Assembly: GCF_003206495.1 (NCBI RefSeq) | Contig: NZ_NKUF01000003.1 | Span: forward strand, 1-64,000 | From: Gluconacetobacter entanii | GTDB lineage: Bacteria; Pseudomonadota; Alphaproteobacteria; Acetobacterales; Acetobacteraceae | DNA length: 64,000 nucleotides | Direction: 5' to 3' | Shown here: positions 8,186 through 16,782 of the stretch, piece after piece | How the letters are laid out: each line of letters starts with the position of its first letter | Position numbering within the stretch: position 1 is the stretch's first letter | Program-made: the position numbers and the translations under genes | Notes under the pieces: generated by a model | The model's database searches: none | Told to the model about the DNA's origin: nothing | The model's input: only the letters and a program-made list of their open reading frames with translations

Positions 8186-9865
8186 TCAGCGTTCGATCGG
8201 GCGGTATTTGATACGGCCCGGTTCGGTCGCATCCGGGCCGAGGCGACGGCGCTTGTCTTCTTCATAGGCCTGGAAGTTGCCTTCGAACCATTCGACGTGG
8301 CTGTCGCCCTCGAAGGCGAGGATATGCGTTGCAAGGCGGTCGAGGAACCATCGGTCATGGCTGATGATGACCGCGCAGCCTGCGAATTCGGCCAGCGCCT
8401 CCTCGAGCGCGCGCAGCGTATCGACGTCAAGGTCGTTGGTCGGTTCGTCAAGCAGGATGACGTTGCTTTCCTGGCGCAGCATCTTGGCCAGATGGACGCG
8501 GTTGCGTTCACCCCCCGACAGGACGCCGACCTTCTTCTGCTGATCCGGCCCCTTGAAGTTGAAGGCCCCGACATAGGCACGCGACGGCACCGCGCGCTTG
8601 CCAAGGTAGATGACATCCGTCCCGCCGGAGATTTCCTCCCACACGGTCTTGTTGTCATCGAGGCTGAAGCGCGACTGGTCCACATAGCCGAGCTTGACGG
8701 TATCCCCGATCTTCAGTTCGCCGCTGTCGGGCTTTTCAAGGCCCATGATCATCTTGAACAGCGTGGACTTGCCCGCGCCGTTCGGCCCGATCACGCCGAC
8801 GATGCCACCGGGCGGCAGCTTGAAGCTGAGGTCGTCGATCAGCAGGCGGTTGCCAAAGCCCTTGCGCAGGTCCTCGGCCTCGATCACCGTGCTGCCAAGG
8901 CGCGGGCCGGGCGGGATGACGATGTCGGCGACACCGTTCGCCTTCTCCCCGCTCTGGGCCAGCATTTCCTCATACCGGGCGATACGCGACTTGCTCTTGG
9001 CCTGGCGCGCCTTGTGGGAGGAACCGATCCATTCCTGTTCGGCGGCAAGGGCACGCTGGCGCGCGCTTTCCTCCTTCTCCTCCTGTGCGAGGCGCTTGCG
9101 CTTCTGCGTCAGCCACGAGGAGTAGTTGCCCTCGAACGGGTAGCCACGGCCACGTTCGAGTTCGAGGATCCAGTTCGTCACGTTGTCGAGGAAGTAACGG
9201 TCATGGGTGATGACCATGACGGTGCCCTCGTAATCGCGCAGGGTCTTTTCCAGCCACGAGACGCTTTCGGCATCAAGATGGTTGGTCGGTTCGTCAAGCA
9301 GCAGCAGGTCGGGCTTTTCCAGCAGCAGGCGGCACAGCGCGACACGGCGGCGCTCCCCCCCCGACAGCTTGTCCACCGGGCTGTCGGCCGGGGGGCAGCG
9401 GAGCGCGTCGAGCGCGATTTCCAGCTTGCGGTCGAGTTCCCACCCGTCGCCCGCGTCGATGACTTCCTGCAGTTCCGCCTGTTCGGCGAGCAGGGTGTTC
9501 ATCTCCTCGTCGGACATGGGTTCGGCGAACTTCATTGAGATCTCGTTGAAGCGGTCCACCGCCTTTTTCAGTTCGCCAAAGCCCTGGGCGACGTTTTCAC
9601 CCACGGTCAGGCTTTCGTCGAGCTTGGGTTCCTGCTCGAGGTAGCCGATGGTCGCACCTTCGGCGGCCCAGGCCTCGCCACCAAATTCCTTTTCGATGCC
9701 GGCCATGATTTTCAGCAAGGTGGACTTGCCCGCGCCGTTGACGCCAAGGACGCCGATCTTGACGCCGGGCAGGAATGACAGGGTGATCCCCTTGAAGACC
9801 TCGCGCCCACCCGGGTACGCCTTGGTCAGGTCCTTCATCACATAGACATATTGCGTGGCGGCCAT
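8186..9865 (-). CDS. ettA: Energy-dependent translational throttle protein EttA (ABC-F ATPase)
   Basis: This 559-residue soluble protein has two ABC ATPase domains and no membrane segments, matching EttA length. It starts [23 protein letters not shown]. Walker A motifs are [10 protein letters not shown] and [10 protein letters not shown]; signatures [13 protein letters not shown] and [13 protein letters not shown]; Walker B motifs [12 protein letters not shown] and [12 protein letters not shown]. The linker has arm-type charged helices. EttA binds the ribosomal E site and gates elongation according to ATP/ADP. The start at 9865 avoids the tRNA gene lying just upstream. Confidence 0.95.
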   Translation of the reverse strand: MAATQYVYVMKDLTKAYPGGREVFKGITLSFLPGVKIGVLGVNGAGKSTLLKIMAGIEKEFGGEAWAAEGATIGYLEQEPKLDESLTVGENVAQGFGELKKAVDRFNEISMKFAEPMSDEEMNTLLAEQAELQEVIDAGDGWELDRKLEIALDALRCPPADSPVDKLSGGERRRVALCRLLLEKPDLLLLDEPTNHLDAESVSWLEKTLRDYEGTVMVITHDRYFLDNVTNWILELERGRGYPFEGNYSSWLTQKRKRLAQEEKEESARQRALAAEQEWIGSSHKARQAKSKSRIARYEEMLAQSGEKANGVADIVIPPGPRLGSTVIEAEDLRKGFGNRLLIDDLSFKLPPGGIVGVIGPNGAGKSTLFKMIMGLEKPDSGELKIGDTVKLGYVDQSRFSLDDNKTVWEEISGGTDVIYLGKRAVPSRAYVGAFNFKGPDQQKKVGVLSGGERNRVHLAKMLRQESNVILLDEPTNDLDVDTLRALEEALAEFAGCAVIISHDRWFLDRLATHILAFEGDSHVEWFEGNFQAYEEDKRRRLGPDATEPGRIKYRPIER

Positions 9866-9961
9866 GACGGTCAGGCTCCCGAAAGCTGAAGGATACAGGA
9901 ATGTGCAAGGAACATGGTTGTGGGCCCCTACGGCAAAGGGCCGCGTTCGTGCAACAGGGCC

Positions 9962-10035
9962 TGCGCCCGGCAGGACTTGAACCCGCAACCAAGCCGTTAT
10001 GAGCGGCCCGCTCTAACCAATTGAGCTACGGGCGC
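9962..10035 (-). tRNA. tRNA with CAT anticodon, probably tRNA-Ile2 (otherwise elongator tRNA-Met)
   Basis: A complete cloverleaf can be folded on the minus strand. The acceptor stem is GCGCCCG/CGGGCGC, the D arm GCTC/GAGC, the anticodon stem GGCCG/CGGCT with loop CTCATAA, and the T arm GCGGG-TTCAAGT-CCTGC. The discriminator is A and CCA is not encoded. The paired first base pair excludes initiator tRNA. The TTGGTTGC variable region and CTCATAA loop resemble Ile2 tRNAs, whose C34 becomes lysidine, more than elongator Met, but this cannot be settled by eye. Confidence 0.9.
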
Positions 10036-10306
10036 GCAGGCAGGTAGTGATTCGCGCATGTGCGATCTTTTTGCAAGATGCCATGGGGGCCGGTGAAGTC
10101 GATTTTACATCTTTTTTCATGCATGCCCCCCTCACGGCGGAGATGACATATGTGTAACGTCCATGATCTGGCTCATGTCCGGGGGGTACGATTGACTGTA
10201 TCGGGCATGGCCAGGACATGCACGACCGCGGCGCCACGCGCCCGCGTGTTCGTGCATGTGGATCTGAGTATGACAGAACAACCCTTTGCGTGGCAGGAGC
10301 CATAAC

Positions 10307-10834
10307 GTGGACGTATCCAAGATTTCCCCGGGCAAGGACGTGCCCAACGACATCAACGTGGTCATCGAGATCCCGCAGGGATCGGGCGTGAAGTACGAAA
10401 TCGACAAGGACAGCGGCGCAATCGTTGTGGATCGTATCCTGTTCACGCCCATGGTCTATCCGGCCGCCTATGGCTTCGTCCCCAACACGCTGGCCGCCGA
10501 TGGCGACCCGACCGACGCGCTGGTGCTGCTGCCTGCCGCCGTGGTTCCGGGCTGTGTCGTGCGCGCGCGTCCCATCGGCATGCTGAAGATGGAAGACGAA
10601 AGCGGCCAGGACGAGAAGATCATCTGCGTCCCCCACGACAAGGTGCACCCGTACTATTCCAAGGTCGAGAAGCTTGAAGACCTGCCCGAGATCACCCTGA
10701 AGGAGATCGAGCATTTCTTCACCCGCTACAAGGACCTTGAAAAGGGCAAGTGGGTGAAGGTTTCCGGCTGGGCCGGCAAGGAAGAAGCCGGCAAGGCGAT
10801 CATGGATTCCATCGCCGCCATCAAGAAGAAATAA
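10307..10834 (+). CDS. ppa: Inorganic pyrophosphatase (family I)
   Basis: This 175-residue protein matches the usual bacterial soluble PPase length. It shows IEIPQGSGVKYEIDKDSG, then the signature DGDPTDALVLL with the catalytic Asp residues near residues 65-70, and YKDLEKGKWVKV near the C-terminus. It hydrolyses pyrophosphate in the cytosol and pulls biosynthetic reactions forward. The start is the GTG at 10307, which has AGGAGC 6 bases upstream; this gives MDVSKISPGKDVP, a typical PPase N-terminus. Confidence 0.97.
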   Translation: MDVSKISPGKDVPNDINVVIEIPQGSGVKYEIDKDSGAIVVDRILFTPMVYPAAYGFVPNTLAADGDPTDALVLLPAAVVPGCVVRARPIGMLKMEDESGQDEKIICVPHDKVHPYYSKVEKLEDLPEITLKEIEHFFTRYKDLEKGKWVKVSGWAGKEEAGKAIMDSIAAIKKK

Positions 10835-10926
10835 GAACACCATCGCGGGGTGGCGGGGCCCGTGCGGTCCCGTGCCGCCCCCATGGCGGCCCTTGTGTGA
10901 TCGCCCCGCGCGTCGTGTCGTGCGTG

Positions 10927-12186
10927 TCAGGCCATCATCGCGCGTGCCGCATCATCCATACAGGCCGGTTTCCCCGTCAGGCGCGCCACCAGCGCCATGT
11001 AGCGGGCCATGTAATCGCCCATGTCCAGCGTGCGCACCGCCTGCGCCCGGACCCTGCCGCGCAGGTGCCGTGACAGGGCGCGATCCTCCAGCAGTTCCAA
11101 AACCCCGTCCGCGATGCGCCGTGGCTCCAGAAATGGCACGAGGCGCGCGGTCTTCCCGTCATGCAGGAATTCCCGCACCGGTGCGGTGTCGCTGCCGACA
11201 ATCGCGCATCCGCAGGCCATCGCCTCACGCAGGGACCATGACAGCACGAACGGGTAGGTCAGGTAGACATGCGCGTCGGAGCGGCGCAGCAGGTCGAGGA
11301 ACCTGTCATAAGGCAGCCTGCCGACGAAATGCACGCGCGCGGGGTCGATCCATGCGCCAAGTTCCGCCAGCATCCGCTCCAGCCAGCATCCCTGTGGCGG
11401 TGGCGTGCCGTAACTGACGCCATCGCCGCCGACCACGACCACCCGCACATCCGGCCGGGCACGCAGGATGCGCGGCAGGGCGCGCATGAAGACGTGAAAC
11501 CCGCGATAGGGTTCAAGGTCGCGCGCGACATAGGTCACCAGCTTTTCATGCGGGGAGATGCGGACATCCCCCAGCGCGAAAGGACGGGTCGCGGCCGCGG
11601 GGTCGGGGCGGCATTGCGCAAGGTCCACCCCTTCGCGCAGCAGGGTGATGCGCGGGCGCGCCCAGTCGGGATAGGTGTCGCGCTGGAAACGGGTGGGGGA
11701 ATGTCCCCATCCCGGCTGCGCCAGCGCCTGCAGGTTGAGCGTATTGCGCGCGCGCACCATGGGCGCCGACGCGGGAGAGAAGGGAAATTCCGGGTCGAAC
11801 CCGACATCCAGCCCCGACGGGTGATAGAAGAATTCGTAATATCCCAGCACCGGCACGCCGGGATAGACATCGCCAAGGTCCAGCAGTTCGCCCCAGCCAT
11901 GATGGCCGATGATGATGTCGGGCATGAACCCGAGGTCGCGCAGCGTCCGCGCCGCGCGCGCCACCTGTGCGGCGCGTTCCATCGCATGGGCGATCTCGCC
12001 CACCGGCGGCGGCCCGCCCACCTTTGCGGGCGGGGGCATGCGGTATCCCACGCGCCGGACCCACGGCATCGCGCCGGACCCGGTCTCGCTTATGAAGACA
12101 AGTTCGTTGCCGCCCTGCGCATGCAGGTGGCGCAGCAGGTGCAGGAACTGCCCGGGGAAATTCTGGTGGATGAACAGGTATTTCAC
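10927..12186 (-). CDS. Family 4-type glycosyltransferase
   Basis: This 419-residue protein is a GT-B glycosyltransferase. The N-terminal domain starts MKYLFIHQNFPGQFLHL and contains DIIIGHHGWGE; the C-terminal nucleotide-sugar domain contains VTYVARDLEPYRGFHVFMRAL, VHFVGRLPYDRFLDLLRRSDAHVYLTYPFVLSWSLREAMACGCAIVGSDTAPVRE, with the EAMACG Glu motif of GT4 retaining enzymes. It presumably adds a sugar to a surface polysaccharide or glycoprotein. It is the last gene of the minus-strand secretion/glycosylation cluster. Donor and acceptor unknown. Confidence 0.85.
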   Translation of the reverse strand: MKYLFIHQNFPGQFLHLLRHLHAQGGNELVFISETGSGAMPWVRRVGYRMPPPAKVGGPPPVGEIAHAMERAAQVARAARTLRDLGFMPDIIIGHHGWGELLDLGDVYPGVPVLGYYEFFYHPSGLDVGFDPEFPFSPASAPMVRARNTLNLQALAQPGWGHSPTRFQRDTYPDWARPRITLLREGVDLAQCRPDPAAATRPFALGDVRISPHEKLVTYVARDLEPYRGFHVFMRALPRILRARPDVRVVVVGGDGVSYGTPPPQGCWLERMLAELGAWIDPARVHFVGRLPYDRFLDLLRRSDAHVYLTYPFVLSWSLREAMACGCAIVGSDTAPVREFLHDGKTARLVPFLEPRRIADGVLELLEDRALSRHLRGRVRAQAVRTLDMGDYMARYMALVARLTGKPACMDDAARAMMA

Positions 12187-12290
12187 CGTTCGTCCCCCCG
12201 GTTCTCATCCCCCCGGTCGTGCGGCGCCATGCGCACCATGGAACAGCGGCCGGCCGGACGGGGAGAAGGGCGTGGCGTCACGTTGCCGCC

Positions 12291-13619
12291 TCAACTCCGT
12301 CGCCGGGTTGCGGCCTTCTTGCGGGCCTTGAGCAGCGCCACCCGTGATCCGGGAACCTTGCGCCCACGACCGGGATGGATGTCCTCGGGCGACAGGGGGG
12401 TGGTTTCTTCTGTCCGGGGGGCCGCCGTGGCTTTCCCGGTGGCTTTTGCAGTGGATTTTGCGGCGGCTTTTCCCGTGGTCGCTGTGGCGGTCTTTGCTGC
12501 GGCCTTTGCGGACCCGCCGGCACGGCCCTTGCGGGGGGATGCCCTGCCCGTGCGCGTGGTGTCGGTGTCCGGCGGTTCCGTGGCGGTGTTGGCATGGGCC
12601 GCCATATCGGGCCGCACCCTGCCCCTGCGCGCCGTGCGACGGGCAGGCCGCGTGGGGGTGGGGGCCGGTTTTTCGGCTTCCGCGGCCTCCAGCAGTTCAA
12701 GCACCTGCGCCTCCCGCGTGGGGTCGGCATCCGGCCACGTGCCTTCCGCCGCACCGTCGCGCAGCGTGTCGCGCGGGGCAATCTCGATCAGGAAGGCTTC
12801 CAGCGGGGAAAGGTCGTCGGACATGGCGGCGATGTCCTCCACCGGCCCGATGCGGCTGCCATCGACGAAGGTGGCGCTGACACGGCAGGTAAATGCCTCG
12901 GCCGCCTGTCCGATCAGGCGCACGCGCAGGCCCAGAAGCGGCAGCGCCATGCCGCGACTGCCGCAATAGGTGCCGCCCGTCACCCAGGGGGAAAACCATC
13001 CCTGTCCCAGCACCGCCTGATATTCGATCTGCTCCGGCGCGAGGGGGGCGTCGGGCAGGATGGCGAACCCTTCGATCCACGCCTTGCTGCCGATCGTGCC
13101 CATCCATGCATCGCACGCGACATGCACGTCGCCGCGCCGCTGGATATGGGCGACAATGCCGCGTTCATCCGCGTCTGCGGTGCGCGAGGAGGGCTGGGGG
13201 GATGCCGTGCGGGCCGCCGCCTGCGGCATCGTGGTTGCGGGTGCGGGGAATGCCGGTGTGGCGGCGGCTTTCGCCACCGGGGTGTAAAGCCGCGCGACCT
13301 GAAGGTTGGGCCGCACATTTTCATGGGCGGGGTCGTGATAGGTCGTGACCATGATCCATGTCGGCCGGTTGTCCACCCGGACCAGTGCCGCGCCACGGTC
13401 GAGGCCGAGCCACCCGTCCTCATCAAGGCCGCGGATCGTGATCGCGCCATCGGGGTCCGTGGGCGACGGGGTGACGCGCACCCCCGGCAGTCCGCCGAGT
13501 GCCCCGGCCCCCGATGGCGCGGCGACGGGGGCGTGGAAGATGCAGAATGTCCCCGGTTCCAGCAGCATCAGTTGCGCCGCCACGCCGACATTGAGGATTC
13601 GTTCAGGCTGTCCCGTCAT
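12291..13619 (-). CDS. Unknown protein with tryptophan-rich repeat region and lysine/alanine-rich histone-like tail
   Basis: 442 residues, start at ATG 13619 with AGGA 9 bases upstream. No signal peptide or membrane segment is evident. The middle (about residues 155-260) has two linked segments of the form GDVHVACDAWMGTIGSKAWIEG and IEYQAVLGQGWFSPWVTGG, which resemble the AHVQxxGWxxWVxxGxxxGTxG pattern of ChW (clostridial hydrophobic W) repeats. The last 130 residues are low complexity, rich in Ala, Lys, Thr, Arg and Pro (AKAAAKTATATTGKAAAKST), like histone H1 tails. It sits between two glycosyltransferase genes. Function unknown; the ChW resemblance is a by-eye judgement. Confidence 0.7.
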   Translation of the reverse strand: MTGQPERILNVGVAAQLMLLEPGTFCIFHAPVAAPSGAGALGGLPGVRVTPSPTDPDGAITIRGLDEDGWLGLDRGAALVRVDNRPTWIMVTTYHDPAHENVRPNLQVARLYTPVAKAAATPAFPAPATTMPQAAARTASPQPSSRTADADERGIVAHIQRRGDVHVACDAWMGTIGSKAWIEGFAILPDAPLAPEQIEYQAVLGQGWFSPWVTGGTYCGSRGMALPLLGLRVRLIGQAAEAFTCRVSATFVDGSRIGPVEDIAAMSDDLSPLEAFLIEIAPRDTLRDGAAEGTWPDADPTREAQVLELLEAAEAEKPAPTPTRPARRTARRGRVRPDMAAHANTATEPPDTDTTRTGRASPRKGRAGGSAKAAAKTATATTGKAAAKSTAKATGKATAAPRTEETTPLSPEDIHPGRGRKVPGSRVALLKARKKAATRRRS

Positions 13620-13761
13620 GCGTGGGCGTCCTGGTTGCAAGAGCGCGCGCGTGCGTGCCTCGCAAGGCATGTCGAAGGCCGGGCATGGGCCGGGTTGCGG
13701 ATCAAGGCCGGATTTCCCCTGTTGGCTGTGTCGCGTGTCGTGTTCGGGTGCGCCGCACCGG

Positions 13762-16428
13762 TCAGGGCGGCGGTGTGTGGGTGGCATAAGACATGAAAAA
13801 CATGTTCAATTGGTGAACGCCCATCGACAGCGGCAGCGTCACGCCCCGCCCCGTCGCGCGGAGACGTTCGGCCACCGCCCCGATGTCGAACGCCACGGCC
13901 GCAAGGCCCGCGCGCCAGAGCAGCCCCAGCGTGAAGCACCATGTCTCGGGACAGACGGAGGGCACGAACCCGACATCCGCCTGCTGCGCGCGGACAAGGG
14001 CCAGCGCCTCCGCCCGGTCGTACCGCCCGGTGATGAAGACATGCCCCGTCGCCAGCAGTTCCGCGTCATTGGCGCTGTATCCGGCGATGACATATTCCAC
14101 CGGCAGGCCATGCGCCCGGGCATCGCGCGCCGCATCGCGCAGGATGTCGTAACCCTTTTCCATGCCGATCGCGCCCACGACAAGGACACGCACCCGCTGC
14201 GTGCGCGGGCGTGGCGCCACGACCTGCATGTCCGGCGGCAGGGGCGTGGCGGCGACAAGCATTGGGAGCGAAAGCGTGGGACGGTCATCCTCCGGCGGGC
14301 GGACCTGTACGGGTTGTGCCGGGAAATACCGCGCCAGCCTGCGTGCGACATCGTGCGACGGCACGATGACCCGCCGCGCGCGCGCCATGTCGCCTCCGAA
14401 CCGCTCCCGCAGGGCGATGATGCCGCCATCCTCCTCCGGGTCCAGCAGGCTTCCCAGTGTCGCGATACATCGTGTGCAGCCCGCGATGTCCGGTTCCCCG
14501 CAATACCGGCCGGACGGGCCGACCATGACGAGGCGCGGGCACAGCCCCGCATAATCATGCACATACATCTCGTATGGCACGCCAAGGGCCGCGCACAGTT
14601 CACGCAGGCGCGCGCCATGGCCCAGCGCATGATGCCATTCGACAGTGCGCACGCCCTCGGTCCGCAGGAAGGCCAGCAGCGCATCGCGTTCAGCGGGCCA
14701 GCGGAATTCCAGCACCGGCATCTTCAGCCCCTGCGTCCCGTCGCTGTCTTCCGCGATGCGGAAGCCGACGGTATCGCGGGTGGCATCCGCGACGGGACGC
14801 AGGATCAGCGGACGCAGGCCGCGTGCCCGCCACATCCGTGCGCGATCGGTGATGACACGGTCCACCCCGCCGCTCATGGCGTGCGTAGCCAGCACGACGG
14901 CGCGTGAAAACCCCTGCGCACGTGACATCCGCCGCCACAGCACCACCCCCATGCGCCGCCGCGCGGGGGCCAGCGGGTCGCGCGCCACATGGTCGCGGAT
15001 CAGGGCGTCATAGCCGGGATAGAGACGGTTGATCAGCCACAGGTTGCGCTGCATCAGCGTCTGTCGCGCCACCCCGAACGATGCGCCGCCGACATGCCCG
15101 ACAAACGCGCCGGGGGCCGCGACATGCCGCCATCCCAGTCGCGTGGCCCGCATGCAGAAATCGTTCTCCTCCCCATACCCATGGGCGAACAGGTCGGTGC
15201 GCAGGGGGCCGGTGGCGTTCAGGCAGTCATGGCGGATGAACATGCAGAACCCGTGCCCGGTGGGAATGTCCACCGCCCGGCCCGCATTGGCGGTGCGCGC
15301 GGCCTCCATCAGCATGCGGACCTGCCGTGCATCGGGGGGCGGTGCGGTGTGGCCGTCGGCCTGCGGGTCGGGCCATGTCAGGATGCTGGCATCGTTGGAA
15401 AAGGGCGTGACGGTGCCGGTTTCCGCGTGCCCGTAAGCCACGATCGCCAGTTCGTCGAGCCATCCCGGTGCAACGAGCGTATCGCTGTTGAGCAGGACGA
15501 CATCCGTTCCGCCCGCCTGCGCCAGTCCCGTATTGATGGCATGGGGATACCCCCTGTTGGCCGCATGGCGCAGCAGCGTGATCGCCCCGGTCGCGGCCAT
15601 CCGGTCCAGATCCGCGCGCAGCAGGGCGTCCGGCGTCGCGTCATCGACGACGATGACCGACATGACGATGCCGCTTGCGGGTTGGGGAGGGGCGTGCAGC
15701 ACACTGTCGAGACAGGCCAGCGTCAGGTCGCGGCTGCCATGGACCGGGATGATGACATGCACCCTGCCGCCATGTCGCGGGATGTGGCGGCACCGCGCGC
15801 CGGCCTTCGTCGTGCCGGCGCGCTGCGGGGCGGGCAGGGGGCCAAGCAGGATCGGACTGCCCGCCATGTCGCGGCCGTCACTGGTCTGTACATGCACGCT
15901 GCCGCTGGCGGGCAGGGCGGTGCGCGCGATACGCACCGCACGCGGCCGCGCCAGTGGCGGCAGGCCGGGACAGGGCACGGCATCCCGCGTGGCGTCGAAT
16001 GGCGGCATCAGCACGCGCCCCTCCCCATCGCGGAGCGTGATGCGTGGTGCGTGCGCCGGGTCCGCCGGATGCCAGACCCAGCCACTGATCCCGCCACGAT
16101 CCAGCCGGACGGCCCCGACGGTACGGCGGATGACGGCAGGGTGCAGCGGACTGCCCAGCAGGGCGCGCCCCTGCCGGTCCGTGGCCTCCATCGTCGCCGC
16201 GCGGCGCGCGCGCGGGGGCAGCAGGCATGATGTGGGCGACCTGCGGCCCCGACGAAGGTCGGGCGCGTGTTTTCCCCCGTGCAGCACGGGCGCCGCCCCG
16301 TCGGGCAGTCCGCCCCAGTGCAGCGTCCCGTCGCCTGCCATGCCCACCCATCCGGGCAGTCCCAGCGCGCTACAGGTCCGTGTGGCGCACTCCCCGATGG
16401 CGGTATCGAACCCGTGGCGCGACAGCAC
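13762..16428 (-). CDS. Two-domain glycosyltransferase, GT2 fused to GT4-like domain
   Basis: 888 residues. The first 220 residues form an unassigned region with GGISGWVWHPADPAH, a phrase seen in other acetobacterial glycosyltransferases. A GT2 domain follows: VHVIIPVHGSRDLTLACLDSVL, then IVVDDATPDALL, then VLLNSDTLVAPGWLDEL with the DxD-like NSDT. The C-terminal third is GT-B-like, with VLVVGAIGMEKGYDILRDAARDA and VITGRYDR-type features followed by VGFVPSVCPETWCFTLG. Bifunctional sugar transfer to a polysaccharide or protein is inferred. The GTG start at 16428 lies 24 bases after the preceding stop; the GGAGG that overlaps the preceding TAG is rather distant, so the true start may differ by a few codons. 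Confidence 0.85.
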   Translation of the reverse strand: MLSRHGFDTAIGECATRTCSALGLPGWVGMAGDGTLHWGGLPDGAAPVLHGGKHAPDLRRGRRSPTSCLLPPRARRAATMEATDRQGRALLGSPLHPAVIRRTVGAVRLDRGGISGWVWHPADPAHAPRITLRDGEGRVLMPPFDATRDAVPCPGLPPLARPRAVRIARTALPASGSVHVQTSDGRDMAGSPILLGPLPAPQRAGTTKAGARCRHIPRHGGRVHVIIPVHGSRDLTLACLDSVLHAPPQPASGIVMSVIVVDDATPDALLRADLDRMAATGAITLLRHAANRGYPHAINTGLAQAGGTDVVLLNSDTLVAPGWLDELAIVAYGHAETGTVTPFSNDASILTWPDPQADGHTAPPPDARQVRMLMEAARTANAGRAVDIPTGHGFCMFIRHDCLNATGPLRTDLFAHGYGEENDFCMRATRLGWRHVAAPGAFVGHVGGASFGVARQTLMQRNLWLINRLYPGYDALIRDHVARDPLAPARRRMGVVLWRRMSRAQGFSRAVVLATHAMSGGVDRVITDRARMWRARGLRPLILRPVADATRDTVGFRIAEDSDGTQGLKMPVLEFRWPAERDALLAFLRTEGVRTVEWHHALGHGARLRELCAALGVPYEMYVHDYAGLCPRLVMVGPSGRYCGEPDIAGCTRCIATLGSLLDPEEDGGIIALRERFGGDMARARRVIVPSHDVARRLARYFPAQPVQVRPPEDDRPTLSLPMLVAATPLPPDMQVVAPRPRTQRVRVLVVGAIGMEKGYDILRDAARDARAHGLPVEYVIAGYSANDAELLATGHVFITGRYDRAEALALVRAQQADVGFVPSVCPETWCFTLGLLWRAGLAAVAFDIGAVAERLRATGRGVTLPLSMGVHQLNMFFMSYATHTPPP

Positions 16429-16452
16429 ATGGCTGACCGCCGTGCGGGCCTC

Positions 16453-16782
16453 CTACCACTGCGTCAGTGCGATGTGCGCCAGCGCCAGCAGCGTCCAGCC
16501 CTCGCGGAAATCATGCTGTCGCAGCATGGGGTGCAGCAGGCGCACGACGCCCGCATGATCGCCCATGCCCATCCGCCCGACCGCCAGGGCGAACCCGATC
16601 CCCGCATCCTGCGGCGCAAGACGCCACGCCCGGTCCAGCCAGGGACGGGCGGCGGCGTCCTCCCCCCGCGCGATCAGGGACTGGGCATGGCGCAGGGCGG
16701 CATGGGCGTCGCCCCCGGCGGTCTCGTCACCGGAGGCCTCATTACCGGGGGACGGGGGTGTCGCAACGTCATCGCGCGACAT
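16453..16782 (-). CDS. Small TPR-like protein
   Basis: 109 residues starting at ATG 16782 (MSRDDVATPPSPG). The body is alpha-helical and Ala/Leu-rich with two TPR-like units: HAALRHAQSLIARGEDAAARPWLDRAWRLAPQD and IGFALAVGRMGMGDHAGVVRLLHPML. The gene overlaps the end of the Sel1-repeat gene by 14 bases and its TAG stop overlaps a GGAGG ribosome site for the next glycosyltransferase. It is therefore part of one translation unit. It is probably a protein-interaction module serving the locus; no specific role can be assigned. Confidence 0.75.
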   Translation of the reverse strand: MSRDDVATPPSPGNEASGDETAGGDAHAALRHAQSLIARGEDAAARPWLDRAWRLAPQDAGIGFALAVGRMGMGDHAGVVRLLHPMLRQHDFREGWTLLALAHIALTQW

